From Porticoccus sp963925605 (lineage in GTDB: Bacteria; Pseudomonadota; Gammaproteobacteria; Pseudomonadales; Porticoccaceae), in NCBI GenBank assembly GCA_963925605.1, contig CAWURY010000004.1:1-36208 (forward strand): a stretch of 36,208 nucleotides of DNA. Reading direction: 5' to 3'. Every line of letters starts with the position of its first letter. Position 1 is the first letter of the stretch. The notes below the pieces were generated by a model. The model saw nothing but the letters and a program-made list of their open reading frames with translations, searched no databases and was not told where the DNA came from. Below are positions 17,919 through 26,517 of this stretch, piece by piece. The translations under genes were made by a program, and so were the position numbers.

Positions 17919-18626
17919 TTAACCACATTTTGACTCGCCACAATTCAGGCAAGTCATACACCCATCCATTAAAATAGTAGCTTTGGTCATGCACTTCTGG
18001 CAAAGACTGGCACTGAAAGGAAAAGCATTATCTGTCTTTCTATTATTGTCGGCAGAAGACATCCTTGAGTCGTATTCTGCTCTCTTTTCAGCGAGAATAT
18101 CTTTTTGGTGTTCGCCCATCTCTGCTGTTTTAATCATACCTATTTTGGTTAAATGCTGCTCAATAGCTTCGCCAATTTCTGCAACCAAAGAAGGCATAAA
18201 TTTCCCGCCGCGCTTAAAGTAGCCCCCCTGAGGATCAAATACCGCTTTTAATTCTTCAGCCAAGAAAGTGCAATCTCCTCCTTTTCGAAAAACTGCAGAA
18301 ATAACCCGAGTTAATGCTACTACCCACTGAAACTGTTCCATATTTTTCGAATTAATAAAAATCTCAAAAGGACGCCGTTGCTCATTATCAGTACCAGGAT
18401 TTAAAATAATGTCATTAATAGTTATATACAATGCATGCTCAGACTGGGGGGTTTTTACTTTATAGGTGGACCCATACAGCTCATCTGGACGGCTTACATG
18501 TTCTGTCATTAGCTCAATCGAGCGCCCTAAAGGCTCAGGTGCGATTGGATCCACTGGTGACCCTTTATCATTTGATGGTGATAATACCCGATAGCCTATA
18601 ATTTTTTGGTTTAACTTTATTTTCAT
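17919..18626 (-). CDS. nrdJb: Class II ribonucleotide reductase, C-terminal chain NrdJb
   Basis: The second chain of the AdoCbl-dependent ribonucleotide reductase, carried as a separate protein as in Pseudomonas aeruginosa. The 235 residues contain a TSCPD-type domain (EIFINSKNMEQFQWVVALTRVISAVFRKGGD). The C-terminal zinc-ribbon-like tail holds four CxxC-type cysteines (CQKC, CMTC, CGESKC), including the redox-active pair that re-reduces the active site. It starts 14 bases after nrdJa ends, so the two are translated from one mRNA. Thioredoxin is the usual reductant. It is also annotated as a TSCPD-domain or NrdJ-related protein. Firm call. Confidence 0.9.
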   Translation of the reverse strand: MKIKLNQKIIGYRVLSPSNDKGSPVDPIAPEPLGRSIELMTEHVSRPDELYGSTYKVKTPQSEHALYITINDIILNPGTDNEQRRPFEIFINSKNMEQFQWVVALTRVISAVFRKGGDCTFLAEELKAVFDPQGGYFKRGGKFMPSLVAEIGEAIEQHLTKIGMIKTAEMGEHQKDILAEKRAEYDSRMSSADNNRKTDNAFPFSASLCQKCMTKATILMDGCMTCLNCGESKCG

Positions 18627-18640
18627 ATTTAATTACTCAA

Positions 18641-20791
18641 TTAAAATTTACCGTAATAGCCTTCTTTTAAGGCATCAAACAAATTAGCAGCAGTGTGCAT
18701 TTCACCATCATATTCAACCTCGTCATTTCCCTTCACTTCGACAGTTGAGCCATCTTCCAGCGTAAACTGATAGGTTGTATTCTTTAAATCTTTCTCTGTA
18801 ACCAACACACCCTGAAATGCTTGAGGATTAAAGCGAAATGTTGTGCAGCCCTTTAGCCCTTTTTCATATGCATAAAGATATATATCCTTGAACTCTTCAA
18901 AGTCACAATCTGTGGGAACATTGATAGTCTTCGATATCGAAGAATCAATCCATTTTTGAGATGCTGCTTGCACGTCAACATGATTTTTAGGTTGTATGTC
19001 AGCACTAGAAACAAAGTAATCGGGGAGCATCTGATCATCATTCTCTGCAAAAGGCATCGCTTTTGGATTAATCAGCTCTCGATAAGCCAGTAGCTCATAA
19101 GAAAACACATCCACTTTTTCTTTCGACTTTTTCCCTTCTCTAATCACATTACGTGCATAGTGGTGTGCGAAGCTTGGTTCAATGCCATTACTGGCATTAT
19201 TGGCGAGCGACAACGATATCGTCCCCGTTGGAGCAATAGATGAGTGATGGGTGAATCTGCAACCCACATCCGCTAGCTCTTCAACCAATTTTGGATCGAC
19301 TGCTGCAATCTTTTGCATATATTGACTATAACGAGCATGGAGCAACTTACCCTTAATCTTGTCTCCTACAGCAATTCCGTCTTTAATCATTTGTGGGCAC
19401 TTTCGAAGCATTGCTTCCGTGACCTCAAAATCTTCGTCCATTATTGGAGCTGGGCCTTTCTCTTTAGCCAAACTTAAACCTGCTCGCCAGCCAGCTATAG
19501 CTAATTCACGGGAAACTTTTTCTGTAAAGGCTAGTGAATCAACAGAGCCATAAGGCATGGTCAGCATGGTCATAGTCGAACCTAAACCTAAAAATCCCAT
19601 GCCGTGACGACGCTTATTCATGATTGCTTCTCGCTGACCCTCTAGAGGTAAGCCATTAATCTCTACAACGTTATCTAACATTCGAGTAAACACAGAGACT
19701 ACTTCGCGATAAGCTTGCCAGTCAAACTCCGCCTTGCTCGTGAAGGGATTTTTTACAAATTTAGTCAGGTTAACCGAGCCCAGTAAACAACTACCATATG
19801 GTGGCAACGGCTGCTCTCCACAAGGATTTGTTGCACGGATATCCTCGCAAAACCAATTATTATTTTCCTGGTTGACCTTATCAATCAGAATAAAACCTGG
19901 TTCTGCATAATCATAGGTGGACGCCATAATAACGTTCCAAAGATGCTTAGCTTTAACAGTTTTATATACACGGCAGGCAACTAAGCCTTTACTGTTGGTG
20001 ATATAACCTTTTACAGTGGGAAAATCCCTCCATAAAAGACTGGTGTCTTGAAGGTCCACTTCACCCTGATCCAACTCTTTCTTTAAAATGGGAAAACTTA
20101 AAGGCCAATCCTCATCATGTTTAACCGCTTCCATAAATCCTTCCGTGACCAGAAGGGACATATTGAATTGCCTTAACCTTCCATCCTCACGCTTGGCTTT
20201 AATGAAATCTACCACATCTGGATGACTTATATCAAAAGTTGCCATTTGCGCGCCACGACGACCGCCGGCAGAAGAAATGGTGAAACACATTTTGTCAAAA
20301 ATATCCATGAAGGAGAGAGGTCCAGAAGTATGTGCTCCAGCACCAGAAACATATGCCCCTTTTGGCCGCAACGTGGAAAATTCATACCCAATGCCACAGC
20401 CAGCTTTTAGTGTGAGTCCAGCCTCAAGATTTTTATTCAGGATATCCTGCATAGAGTCTTCAACGATTCCAGAAACAGTGCAGTTAATTGTCGAGGTTGC
20501 TGGTTTATGCTCCAGGGCGCCAGCGTTAGAAATTATTCGGCCTGCTGGTATTGCTCCATTACGCAATGCCCATAAAAAACGCTTACACCAGGCCTCTCTT
20601 TTCCCCTTATCCTCAACATCCGAAAGAGCTTTAGCGACTCGCTGATATGTTGCGTCTATAGTTTCATCAATGGGGTCACCTTGTTTATTTTTTAATCGAT
20701 ATTTCTTATCCCAGATATCAGTAGACGCATCTTGCAACTTAACATCTATGATTTGAGATTTTGCGCTGGTTCGTATTGCTTCAATTGACAT
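18641..20791 (-). CDS. nrdJa: Class II (adenosylcobalamin-dependent) ribonucleotide reductase, catalytic chain NrdJa
   Basis: Reduces ribonucleotides to deoxyribonucleotides with or without oxygen, using AdoCbl to make a thiyl radical. It has 716 residues from the ATG at 20791. An in-frame ATG at 20881 would add 30 residues with no family resemblance and no ribosome site. Conserved features are DIWDKKYRLK, STINCTVSG (active-site Cys104), LKAGCGIGYEFSTLRPKG, SAGGRRGAQMATFD, NPCGEQPLPPYGSC (the NxCxE radical-site motif) and HSSIAPTGTISL. The C-terminal thiols are supplied by NrdJb, encoded 14 bases downstream. Two NrdR boxes overlap its promoter. Certain call. Confidence 0.95.
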   Translation of the reverse strand: MSIEAIRTSAKSQIIDVKLQDASTDIWDKKYRLKNKQGDPIDETIDATYQRVAKALSDVEDKGKREAWCKRFLWALRNGAIPAGRIISNAGALEHKPATSTINCTVSGIVEDSMQDILNKNLEAGLTLKAGCGIGYEFSTLRPKGAYVSGAGAHTSGPLSFMDIFDKMCFTISSAGGRRGAQMATFDISHPDVVDFIKAKREDGRLRQFNMSLLVTEGFMEAVKHDEDWPLSFPILKKELDQGEVDLQDTSLLWRDFPTVKGYITNSKGLVACRVYKTVKAKHLWNVIMASTYDYAEPGFILIDKVNQENNNWFCEDIRATNPCGEQPLPPYGSCLLGSVNLTKFVKNPFTSKAEFDWQAYREVVSVFTRMLDNVVEINGLPLEGQREAIMNKRRHGMGFLGLGSTMTMLTMPYGSVDSLAFTEKVSRELAIAGWRAGLSLAKEKGPAPIMDEDFEVTEAMLRKCPQMIKDGIAVGDKIKGKLLHARYSQYMQKIAAVDPKLVEELADVGCRFTHHSSIAPTGTISLSLANNASNGIEPSFAHHYARNVIREGKKSKEKVDVFSYELLAYRELINPKAMPFAENDDQMLPDYFVSSADIQPKNHVDVQAASQKWIDSSISKTINVPTDCDFEEFKDIYLYAYEKGLKGCTTFRFNPQAFQGVLVTEKDLKNTTYQFTLEDGSTVEVKGNDEVEYDGEMHTAANLFDALKEGYYGKF

Positions 20792-20947
20792 AATATTCAG
20801 ATTTCCTGTATCTTTGATCTTTATTTCTGCAAGATTTTTTAGTAACTTTATACCAAGATATCTTCTATGGATATAATTCATGAGCCATGAATATAGCCCA
20901 ATTTATTTTATTTCTCAATATTCAGCTAATATTGCAAATAGAAGCAC

Positions 20948-20997
20948 AGTATACAATATATAGTGTTTATTTCCAGAAAAAACACTATAAGTTGTAT
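20948..20997 (-). promoter_or_regulatory. Tandem NrdR boxes and overlapping -10 of nrdJab
   Basis: ATACAATATATAGTGT (20951-20966) matches the consensus ACACWATATATWGTGT at 15 of 16 positions. ACACTATAAGTTGTAT (20982-20997) matches 13 of 16. Their starts are 31 bases apart, three helical turns, the spacing expected for cooperative NrdR repression. On the minus strand a TATACT -10 (20948-20953) overlaps box 1. The boxes are read from sequence; repression by NrdR (a nucleotide-sensing Zn/ATP-cone repressor encoded elsewhere) is established for such sites in other bacteria. Confidence 0.85.
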
Positions 20998-21309
20998 TAA
21001 TAAAAAATAAGCGTCAAAAATAAACATCTATTAGTCTTTTTTTCCTTCAATCCATAATAAAACAGTAACTTACCAACAGGAGTTTATCTTTCACTAAAAA
21101 ATTTAACACATAGTGACCGGTATACACAAAATTGGTCATAAAAATTATTTAATGTACGGGATGCTTATGGACACCTTATGCTTGGAAAAAACGAACGCTT
21201 AATGGATAATCCTACACTAGAAAGAATATCCATATAACGAAGTGCTCCATAGAAGCTAAACACACCTGTAGTTGTTTAAAAGCTGCGCCATCAATAACAA
21301 GAGGCCTCC
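20998..21309. other. Long intergenic region upstream of the first SlyD-like gene
   Basis: This stretch holds no gene I can support. It has an imperfect dyad, TGACCGGT to ATTGGTCA (21114-21138, 6 of 8 arm bases paired), and a perfect inverted repeat, ATGGATA and TATCCAT (21202-21208 and 21227-21233, 18-base gap). Neither is followed by a T run, so they are not terminators. A promoter for the rightward gene must lie here but no good -35/-10 pair stands out. A small RNA cannot be excluded. Confidence 0.3.
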
Positions 21310-21789
21310 ATGTTAATTTCTAAAAATTCTGCCGTATATTTTCATTATTCACTATCTGATGAGACTGGAAATGTAATTGATTCCTCCACTGAAGGTAAGC
21401 CCTTGCCATACATTCAAGGACACAACAACATCATCCCCGGTCTTGAAAAAGCAATGGAAGGAAAAGCATCGGGCGAAGTGATGGTGGTAACTGTTGAACC
21501 TAAGGAGGCCTATGGGGAACGACAGGACCAGATGGTGCAACAAATTCCACGATCGTCTTTCCAAGTAGAAGATATGAAAGTTGGGATGCGTTTTGAGGCG
21601 ACAACACCGAATGGTGCTGTATCAGTGGTAGTAACCGACTTAACTGAGAAAACAGTTACTGTAGATGGAAACCACGCGCTAGCTGGAAAAAAATTAACTT
21701 TTGACATCAGAATTACAGAGGTTCGGGAAGCCACCAAGGAAGAGCTTGCTCATGGTCATGTTCATGGTCCCGGCGGGCACGAACACTAA
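21310..21789 (+). CDS. SlyD-like FKBP-type peptidyl-prolyl isomerase (copy 1)
   Basis: Predicted cytoplasmic prolyl isomerase/chaperone of 159 residues. An FKBP domain (Tyr13, Asp24 in VIDSS, AYGERQ) is interrupted by the insert-in-flap domain typical of SlyD (GMRFEATTPNGAV to NHALAGKKLTFDI). A short His-rich tail, GHVHGPGGHEH, could bind nickel or other metals. It keeps the residues equivalent to FKBP12 Tyr26 and Asp37, so it is probably active. AGAGG lies 5 bases before the ATG. Monocistronic, convergent with rimO. This is the most SlyD-like of the three copies in the window. Confidence 0.9.
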   Translation: MLISKNSAVYFHYSLSDETGNVIDSSTEGKPLPYIQGHNNIIPGLEKAMEGKASGEVMVVTVEPKEAYGERQDQMVQQIPRSSFQVEDMKVGMRFEATTPNGAVSVVVTDLTEKTVTVDGNHALAGKKLTFDIRITEVREATKEELAHGHVHGPGGHEH

Positions 21790-21870
21790 AAATCTCTTAA
21801 CTCAAGATCCAGCGCTCTAATTAACTAAAGAAGCTATCATGAAAACATGGCAAGAAAGGAATAAAACATC

Positions 21871-23241
21871 CTATGAGAAAACGACCACGCCCCAAAGATC
21901 GTACTCATCGGCATACTCAATAGCAACATCGATCATGTCTCCAGGCTTTAGCCCAAGACTTTCAATGCTTTCAATGTCATTGATAAATACACTACCATCA
22001 ATTTCAGGTGCATCGGCAGCACAACGGCCAACAGCCCCCTTCTCATCTACCTGATCAATCAGAACCTCTATTGTTTGGCCTACTTTTCGCTGTAATCTTC
22101 GGGCACTAATAACCTGCTGAACCTCCATGAAACGATTCCAGCGATCCTCCTTTACCTTTTCAGGCACATGGTCAGGGAGATTATTAGCTTTAGCTCCATC
22201 TACAGAGGAATACTTAAAGCAACCCACGCGATCTAATTCTGCTTCTTGCAACCAATCTAGTAATATTTGGAAATCTTCTTCAGTTTCTCCTGGAAAACCG
22301 ACAATAAAAGTACTGCGGATAGTCAACTCAGGGCAAATAGCACGCCAAGCTTTAATTCGCTGCAAAACTTTTTCTTGGTTACCTGGGCGCTGCATCAATT
22401 TAAGAATTTTAGGGCTAGCATGTTGAAAAGGTATGTCCAGATAAGGGAGAATTTTGCCTTCTGCCATTAATGGAATCAGTTTATCTACATGAGGGTAGGG
22501 GTACACATAGTGCAATCTAATCCACACTCCAAGCTCCCCCAACGCTACAGCCAAATCCTGCATTCGAGTTTCAAGTGCGCCGCCATTAACAAAGTCCAAT
22601 TTATATTTTACATCGACACCATAAGCACTGGTGTCCTGAGAAATAACTAATAATTCACGGACACCAGAATCAACTAATTTCTTCGCTTCCTCGATTACCT
22701 CAACAATGGGCCGACTAACCAGTTGGCCTCGCATATCAGGGATAATACAAAAAGTACAATGGTGATTGCACCCTTCAGCTATTTTCAAATATGCGTAATG
22801 CGGAGGAGTGAGCTTGACGCCTATTGACGACAGCATGTCATCATAAGGCTTAAGGGGGCTGCTTTTATTATTTTCAGAAGCAGGATTGTGCTCATGCACG
22901 GCCTTTAAAACTGACCCCACATCTGCTGGACCGCTCACGCTCAGGACTTCCGGATGAAAATACTTTATAGCTTCAGCATCAACACCTTTGCCCATACATC
23001 CTGTCACAATAACCTTTCCGTTTTCTTTTATTGCCTCGCTTATAGCGTCCATCGACTCCTGTTTTGCTGCGTCAATAAAACCACAAGTATTAACTATAAC
23101 AACATCTGCATCTGCATAATTAGAGCTAATCTCATATCCATCCAACTTAAGCTTTGTAAGAATTTGCTCAGAATCAACCAAGGCTTTTGGACAGCCCAAG
23201 GAAATAAAACCAACTTTTTGCGCTTCTAGAGATTCAGACAT
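21871..23241 (-). CDS. rimO: Ribosomal protein S12 methylthiotransferase
   Basis: A radical-SAM enzyme that adds a methylthio group to the conserved aspartate (Asp88/89) of ribosomal protein S12. It has 456 residues from the ATG at 23241; a GTG at 23283 is in frame, but the extra residues match nothing. The N-terminal domain carries the auxiliary cluster cysteines (SLGCPKALVDSE, VNTCGF, VTGCMG). The radical-SAM motif is CNHHCTFC (CxxxCxxC), and a C-terminal TRAM domain follows QVISARRLQRKVG. MiaB shares this layout, but GCPKALVDSE and the ADVVIVNTCGFIDAAKQES stretch are RimO features. Single gene, converging on the SlyD-like gene. Confidence 0.95.
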   Translation of the reverse strand: MSESLEAQKVGFISLGCPKALVDSEQILTKLKLDGYEISSNYADADVVIVNTCGFIDAAKQESMDAISEAIKENGKVIVTGCMGKGVDAEAIKYFHPEVLSVSGPADVGSVLKAVHEHNPASENNKSSPLKPYDDMLSSIGVKLTPPHYAYLKIAEGCNHHCTFCIIPDMRGQLVSRPIVEVIEEAKKLVDSGVRELLVISQDTSAYGVDVKYKLDFVNGGALETRMQDLAVALGELGVWIRLHYVYPYPHVDKLIPLMAEGKILPYLDIPFQHASPKILKLMQRPGNQEKVLQRIKAWRAICPELTIRSTFIVGFPGETEEDFQILLDWLQEAELDRVGCFKYSSVDGAKANNLPDHVPEKVKEDRWNRFMEVQQVISARRLQRKVGQTIEVLIDQVDEKGAVGRCAADAPEIDGSVFINDIESIESLGLKPGDMIDVAIEYADEYDLWGVVVFS

Positions 23242-23300
23242 ATAGAGGTATAGGCTCGAGTTAAAATAAGAAATGCATCCCACAAAGAGAATGCTCTAAG

Positions 23301-23330
23301 AAAAAAGGTCTCCCAGCTTAGGGACCTTGG
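23301..23330 (-). terminator. Intrinsic terminator of the CoA-transferase genes
   Basis: Read on the minus strand, AAGGTCCC, then a TAAGCT loop, then GGGAGACCTT form a stem with a two-base bulge, followed by TTTTTT. It begins about 20 bases after the scoB stop and lies before rimO on the same strand, so it separates the two units. Confidence 0.75.
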
Positions 23331-23348
23331 GTATCTAGAGGCAAGTTA

Positions 23349-24005
23349 TTAAAACTTCATCTCGGGCACATTATCTGGGACGACTAAAGCTCCGGCAGTT
23401 TTCTCAATAATTTCGGCTATAGAGACCCCAGGAGCGCGCTCAACTAAATGAAATTTTCCGTCATATATCTCCAGGTACGCCAAATCAGTTAAGACTTGTT
23501 TGATGCAGCCAGCGCCAGTCAAAGGAAGCGAGCACTCTGATAACAATTTTGACTTACCGTATTTATCCGCATGGGTCATCATGACAACTATATTGTCTGC
23601 CCCAGCCACCAAGTCCATAGCGCCGCCCATACCTTTTATGAGCTTACCGGGAATCATCCATGAAGCTATATTTCCTGAAGCATCAACCTCAAAAGCCCCG
23701 AGTACAGTTAAATCTACATGGCCGCCACGAATCATAGCGAAAGACTCAGCTGAGGAGAAAATTGATGCGCCAGTAGCTGTGGTGACTGTTTGTTTTCCAG
23801 CATTAATTAAATCAGCATCCACTTCATCTTCTGTTGGAAATGGGCCCATACCAAGCAATCCATTCTCAGACTGCAACATAACTTCCATGTCTGCTGGTAC
23901 ATGATTCGCTACCAATGTAGGAATGCCTATACCTAAGTTAACGTAATAACCATCCTGAAGCTCGCGCGCCACTCGAATAGCCATTTGATCACGAGAAAGT
24001 GCCAT
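23349..24005 (-). CDS. scoB: 3-oxoacid CoA-transferase, subunit B
   Basis: Together with subunit A, moves CoA from succinyl-CoA to acetoacetate (ketone-body type) or a related short-chain acid. The 218-residue subunit carries the catalytic glutamate, Glu47, in the SENG motif (QSENGLLGMG). It also shows GYYVNLGIGIPTLVANHVP and MKGMGGAMDL-like GMGGAMDLVAG. It starts 14 bases after subunit A ends and is followed by an intrinsic terminator. The exact acceptor (acetoacetate, 3-oxoadipate or a short fatty acid) cannot be fixed from sequence. The absence of aromatic-degradation genes makes the acetoacetate type most likely. Confidence 0.9.
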   Translation of the reverse strand: MALSRDQMAIRVARELQDGYYVNLGIGIPTLVANHVPADMEVMLQSENGLLGMGPFPTEDEVDADLINAGKQTVTTATGASIFSSAESFAMIRGGHVDLTVLGAFEVDASGNIASWMIPGKLIKGMGGAMDLVAGADNIVVMMTHADKYGKSKLLSECSLPLTGAGCIKQVLTDLAYLEIYDGKFHLVERAPGVSIAEIIEKTAGALVVPDNVPEMKF

Positions 24006-24019
24006 TATTATCCCTCCAA

Positions 24020-24721
24020 TTAGTTTTCGCGGACTGTGCGCAATTCAATGCGTTTCTCAAACGTACCTTGTATTAGTCGATCAACATAGATCCCAGGGGT
24101 GTGGACATGCATAGGATCCAATTCACCTGGCTCAACAATTTCCTCCACCTCCATGACTGTAATCTTGCCAGCAGTTGCCGCCATAGGGTTAAAGTTCATA
24201 GCTGTATGGCGATAGATTGCATTGCCAAAGCGGTCTGCCTTCCAGGCTTTAACAATAGCAAAGTCTCCCGTAACAGATTCTTCAAGAATATATTTACGTC
24301 CATTAAATTCACGTACATCTTTTCCTTTGGCTATATCGGTTCCGAATCCAGTGGCCGTATAAAAAGCGGGGATGCCAGCACCGCCCGCTCTCATTTTCTC
24401 TGCTAGCGTGCCTTGTGGAGTTAACTCCACCTCTAGCTCGCCAGAAAGAAGCTGCTCTTCGAACATCTTATTTTCACCCACATACGAAGACACCATTTTT
24501 TTAATCTGATGATCTTCTAAAAGAATTCCAAGGCCAAGACCATCACAACCGCAGTTATTGGAGATAATTGTCAACTCCTTGGCGCCCATCTTTTTGATTT
24601 CTTTAATTAAATTTTCAGGGATACCACAGATACCAAAACCACCTGAAATAACGGTCATTCCATCTTCTAGGCCCGCCATCGCTTCCTCGTAGGTGTTAAC
24701 CACCTTGTCGAAACCTGCCAT
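24020..24721 (-). CDS. scoA: 3-oxoacid CoA-transferase, subunit A
   Basis: The 233-residue partner of scoB, which binds CoA. Family features are TVISGGFGICGIPENLI near residue 20-35, NNCGCDGLGLG, GGAGIPAFYTATGFGT and YILEESVTGDFAIVKAWKAD. AAAGGAG stands about 8 bases before the ATG. First gene of a two-gene unit. The preceding 130 bases hold the likely promoter but no clear boxes. Succinyl-CoA made by the mutA operon is its probable CoA donor (inference). Confidence 0.92.
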   Translation of the reverse strand: MAGFDKVVNTYEEAMAGLEDGMTVISGGFGICGIPENLIKEIKKMGAKELTIISNNCGCDGLGLGILLEDHQIKKMVSSYVGENKMFEEQLLSGELEVELTPQGTLAEKMRAGGAGIPAFYTATGFGTDIAKGKDVREFNGRKYILEESVTGDFAIVKAWKADRFGNAIYRHTAMNFNPMAATAGKITVMEVEEIVEPGELDPMHVHTPGIYVDRLIQGTFEKRIELRTVREN

Positions 24722-24851
24722 GAAACTAACTCCTTTATTAGATTTTCTGTTTTTCTAGGGCGCCCGATCCCAAGCTTTTAACAACTGTGTGGAGCATCCT
24801 ATATGAAGCCATATTTATCAAGATTAAAATTCTAATAGATGGATTTATATC

Positions 24852-25145
24852 CTATACGTTGGAATCTTTGATTGGCTGAACCAGCACCCAAGGCTTTACA
24901 ACTACCGACCATAATACAGTGTCACCACTCAACCATTCTAGAGCTTGCTGGTCGCTGACCTTATTCACCAGATTTTCTGACATCCATTGCTGAACTTTCA
25001 GCTTATTATCTAGACAGATATCCAAAGCCACATCAATCAAATCAAGCTCTGAAGATACATAAATAACTGCACCGTTAGCAAAAAAGGTTTCTACCTCTTT
25101 CCAGTAAATCTTTGCTGTTTCAGCATTTAATTCTTCTCGGTCCAT
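24852..25145 (-). CDS. DUF2288 family protein
   Basis: A 97-residue conserved gammaproteobacterial protein of unknown function. The pattern matches DUF2288: ETAKIYWKEVETFFANGAVIYVSSELDLIDVA at the N-terminal half and a WLSGD...WSVVVKPWVLVQ ending. No signal peptide, membrane segment or catalytic motif is visible. AGG lies 7 bases before the ATG. It lies on the same strand as the flavoprotein gene upstream (79 bases) and scoA downstream (130 bases). No function is proposed. Confidence 0.8.
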   Translation of the reverse strand: MDREELNAETAKIYWKEVETFFANGAVIYVSSELDLIDVALDICLDNKLKVQQWMSENLVNKVSDQQALEWLSGDTVLWSVVVKPWVLVQPIKDSNV

Positions 25146-25224
25146 TATAAAACCTAATGTTGTGTAGTAGCCAAAAATTCCTGATCAGTTGTTATTTCAA
25201 ATATAGCAACACATAGCTTCACAC

Positions 25225-26421
25225 TTAAGCAACTTCTCCGGCAGCAAAGCCAGATGCCCAAGCCCACTGAAAATTAAAACCCCCAAGATGGCCAGTGACA
25301 TCTAAAATTTCACCAACAAAATACAATCCAGGCCTCCTCTTGCTTTCCATAGTCTTGGATGAAACCTCACTAGTTTCAACCCCGCCAAGTGTAACCTCAG
25401 CAGTACGATAACCTTCTGTCCCTGATGGCTTTAACTCCCAGCTATGAATGCTATCAGCAAGGGTTTTAATTAATACCTCCGAAAGCTCAGCAATAGGGAC
25501 TTCTTTTTTCTCCAACCACCAACACTTCTCAAGCTCTAATACTAAATTTCTTGGCAGTAATTGAGAAATAATTGTTCTCAACATTACCTTGGGTTGCTCA
25601 ACTTTTTGCTTGACTAGATACTGAAAAAAATCTGTAAATGGTAGTAGATTCAGCTTAATAGGCTGTCCTTCCCTCCAATAACTTGAAATTTGCAATACTG
25701 CAGGGCCACTTAAGCCACGATGGGTAAACAATACATTCTCCAAGAACTGATGCTTGCCAACCGATAAGCGTACTGGCACCGACAAGCCAGACAATTTTTC
25801 TGACAATAATTTAAAATTATCCGTAAAAGTAAAGGGCACCAAGGCTGGGCGCAGTGAGGTAACCTTATGTCCAAATTGTTCTGCCAAACGATAACCTATA
25901 TCAGAGCCCCCTAGTGTTGGAACCGAAAGCCCTCCAGACGCTACAACCAAAGACTTGGCCGTAAAATTTCCCTGATTTGTACATAGCGTAAAATTTTTCT
26001 CAGAACACTCCGTAGTATCATATGTCTCAATTAAACATCTTGTTTTAATTGTTACTTTTGCTTTCTCAGCCTCTATCAGTAGCATGTGAAGGATATCTTT
26101 TGACGAGCTATCGCAAAATAGCTGCCCTAGAGTTTTCTCATGGTACTTAATATCATGTTTGCGGACTAGTTCTATGAAATCCCATTGAGTATAGCGACTC
26201 AAAGCAGATTTACAGAAATTTAAGTTATCTGATAAAAAACTATCTGACTCAACATGCAAATTAGTAAAATTACAGCGGCCACCGCCAGACATTAGTATTT
26301 TCTTGCCTGGCTTATCCGCAGATTCCAGCATTAAAACTCGACGCCCGCGCTTGCCAGCTGTGATGGCGCACATTAATCCAGCAGCCCCAGCCCCAACAAT
26401 GATTATATCCCAAGCATCCAA
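25225..26421 (-). CDS. BaiN/HI0933-family NAD(P)/FAD-dependent oxidoreductase
   Basis: A flavoprotein of the YhiN/HI0933 family. The FAD-binding Rossmann motif is at the N-terminus (IIIVGAGAAGLMCAI), with KILMSGGGRCNFTN next, LVVASGGLSVPTLGGSD in the middle, and the C-terminal FVGEILDVTGHLGGFNFQWAWASG typical of the family. The start is given as TTG at 26421 (398 residues) because AAGGAG lies 6 bases upstream. A GTG at 26454 would place that ribosome site inside the gene. The cellular substrate of most members is unknown; the bile-acid activity of the name-giver should not be assumed. Confidence 0.87.
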   Translation of the reverse strand: MDAWDIIIVGAGAAGLMCAITAGKRGRRVLMLESADKPGKKILMSGGGRCNFTNLHVESDSFLSDNLNFCKSALSRYTQWDFIELVRKHDIKYHEKTLGQLFCDSSSKDILHMLLIEAEKAKVTIKTRCLIETYDTTECSEKNFTLCTNQGNFTAKSLVVASGGLSVPTLGGSDIGYRLAEQFGHKVTSLRPALVPFTFTDNFKLLSEKLSGLSVPVRLSVGKHQFLENVLFTHRGLSGPAVLQISSYWREGQPIKLNLLPFTDFFQYLVKQKVEQPKVMLRTIISQLLPRNLVLELEKCWWLEKKEVPIAELSEVLIKTLADSIHSWELKPSGTEGYRTAEVTLGGVETSEVSSKTMESKRRPGLYFVGEILDVTGHLGGFNFQWAWASGFAAGEVA

Positions 26422-26517
26422 CTGTATCTCCTTGCCTAAACTAAGAACGTGCACATTTTATGAGGCACAGGCAAAAGATGCCATAGGCGCTATGCTTGTC
26501 TGGACAAGTTAAAAAAA

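Noticed and set aside
20792..20881. 30-residue N-terminal extension of NrdJa from ATG 20881
   Set aside because: No ribosome site and no resemblance to NrdJ N-termini, which start close to the ATG at 20791.
21202..21233. Inverted repeat ATGGATA/TATCCAT as a terminator
   Set aside because: Loop of 18 bases and no T run on either side.
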